NCBI GenBank assembly: GCA_025352915.1
Contig: JANXSA010000749.1
Coordinates: 1 to 5,979, forward strand
Source of the DNA: Rhodospirillales bacterium
Lineage (GTDB): Bacteria > Pseudomonadota > Alphaproteobacteria > Acetobacterales > Acetobacteraceae
DNA: 5,979 nucleotides
Direction of reading: 5' to 3'
Below are positions 5,796 to 5,979 of this stretch, in pieces. The notes beneath the pieces are model-generated. The model worked only from the letters and a program-made list of their open reading frames with translations. It was not told the origin of the DNA and ran no database searches. Positions within the stretch are counted from its first letter, which is position 1; every line of letters starts with the position of its first letter. A program made the position numbers and the translations under genes.

Positions 5796-5854
5796 GATTC
5801 ACATATTTGCGAATCGTCCGCGACTCGATTGCGACTCGATAATTGTTTCGAGTC
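5796..5854. promoter_or_regulatory. cluster of five GANTC (CcrM-type) sites with 11-bp tandem units
   Basis: GANTC occurs at 5796, 5811, 5822, 5833 and 5850: five times in 59 bp, against nine in the rest of the window. Three 11-bp units run head to tail from 5809 to 5841 (GCGAATCGTCC, GCGACTCGATT, GCGACTCGATA), so sites two to four lie on one face of the helix. In alphaproteobacteria GANTC is methylated by CcrM and can influence GcrA-dependent promoters. The cluster lies 160-220 bp upstream of the nuclease-fold gene and just beyond the stop of the partial gene. The sites are seen; regulation is inferred. Confidence 0.5.
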
Positions 5855-5857
5855 GCA
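5830..5857. repeat. 10-bp inverted repeat (hairpin) with 8-nt loop
   Basis: TGCGACTCGA (5830-5839) and TCGAGTCGCA (5848-5857) pair perfectly around the loop TAATTGTT. It lies 16 bp after the stop of the partial minus-strand gene, so it may help end that transcript. Neither strand has a T-run after it, so it is not a standard intrinsic terminator. A second copy of the left arm (5820-5829) could compete for the same pairing partner. Confidence 0.55.
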
Positions 5858-5873
5858 TGATGGTCGCCGGGGT

Positions 5874-5979
5874 TCAGGCCCAGAACACCTCAGCCCGGCG
5901 CAGCCGCCGCCAGGCGCGGGTGCTGGCGGTGCGGGCATCGCTGGCGCGGGCCGCGACGAATCCGCGTACCATGCCGCCG
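5874..5979 (-). CDS. C-terminal end of an unidentified protein (34 codons, cut by the window edge)
   Basis: A minus-strand frame enters from the right edge and ends at TGA (5876-5874). Its third codon positions are almost all G or C, as in the real genes here, while the other two frames of this strand give low-complexity Pro/Arg-rich products. The visible residues include GGMVRGFVAARASDAR and end in RRAEVFWA, a basic, amphipathic-looking tail with an aromatic end. That is too little to name a family. It points in the same direction as the nuclease-fold gene, with 241 bp between its stop and that gene's start. Confidence 0.6.
   Translation of the reverse strand, partial: GGMVRGFVAARASDARTASTRAWRRLRRAEVFWA

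Overview
The window is GC-rich bacterial chromosomal DNA with coding sequence whose third codon positions are almost all G or C. The best clue to the host is the citrate synthase, a type II GltA. Together with the dense GC coding and a cluster of GANTC (CcrM-type) sites, it suggests an alphaproteobacterium, perhaps Acetobacteraceae or a relative. That placement is inference; no rRNA or other marker is present.

Left part (1-3156): two convergent gene pairs. A short-chain dehydrogenase/reductase (12-815, +) faces an Asp/Glu-racemase-family enzyme (835-1551, -). The racemase is divergent, across 61 bp, from a cytoplasmic glycerophosphodiester phosphodiesterase (1613-2515, +). The phosphodiesterase meets an unrecognised 214-aa protein (2512-3156, -) tail to tail, and their two stop codons share one CTAG. 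The SDR and the racemase look like ordinary accessory metabolism; no pathway can be assigned.

Middle (3157-3609): a 453-bp gap without a convincing gene, holding an island that falls to about 37% GC (3241-3420). It contains a Shine-Dalgarno-sequestering hairpin in front of the 214-aa gene, a perfect 14-bp palindrome overlapping a candidate promoter, an FNR/FixK-type box inside a wider inverted repeat, and the intrinsic terminator of gltA.

Right part (3610-5979): gltA (-), then a small membrane-anchored or exported nuclease-fold protein (5117-5632, -) that has lost nearly all staphylococcal-nuclease catalytic and metal positions. Upstream of it is a regulatory-looking segment with five GANTC sites in 59 bp, three 11-bp tandem units and a 10-bp-stem hairpin. 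The window ends in the C-terminal 34 codons of an unidentified minus-strand gene.

I see no mobile element, CRISPR array, tRNA or rRNA, and no multi-gene system that looks new. The points most worth following are the apparently dead nuclease-fold protein, the GANTC cluster in front of it, and the regulatory elements in the AT-rich island.
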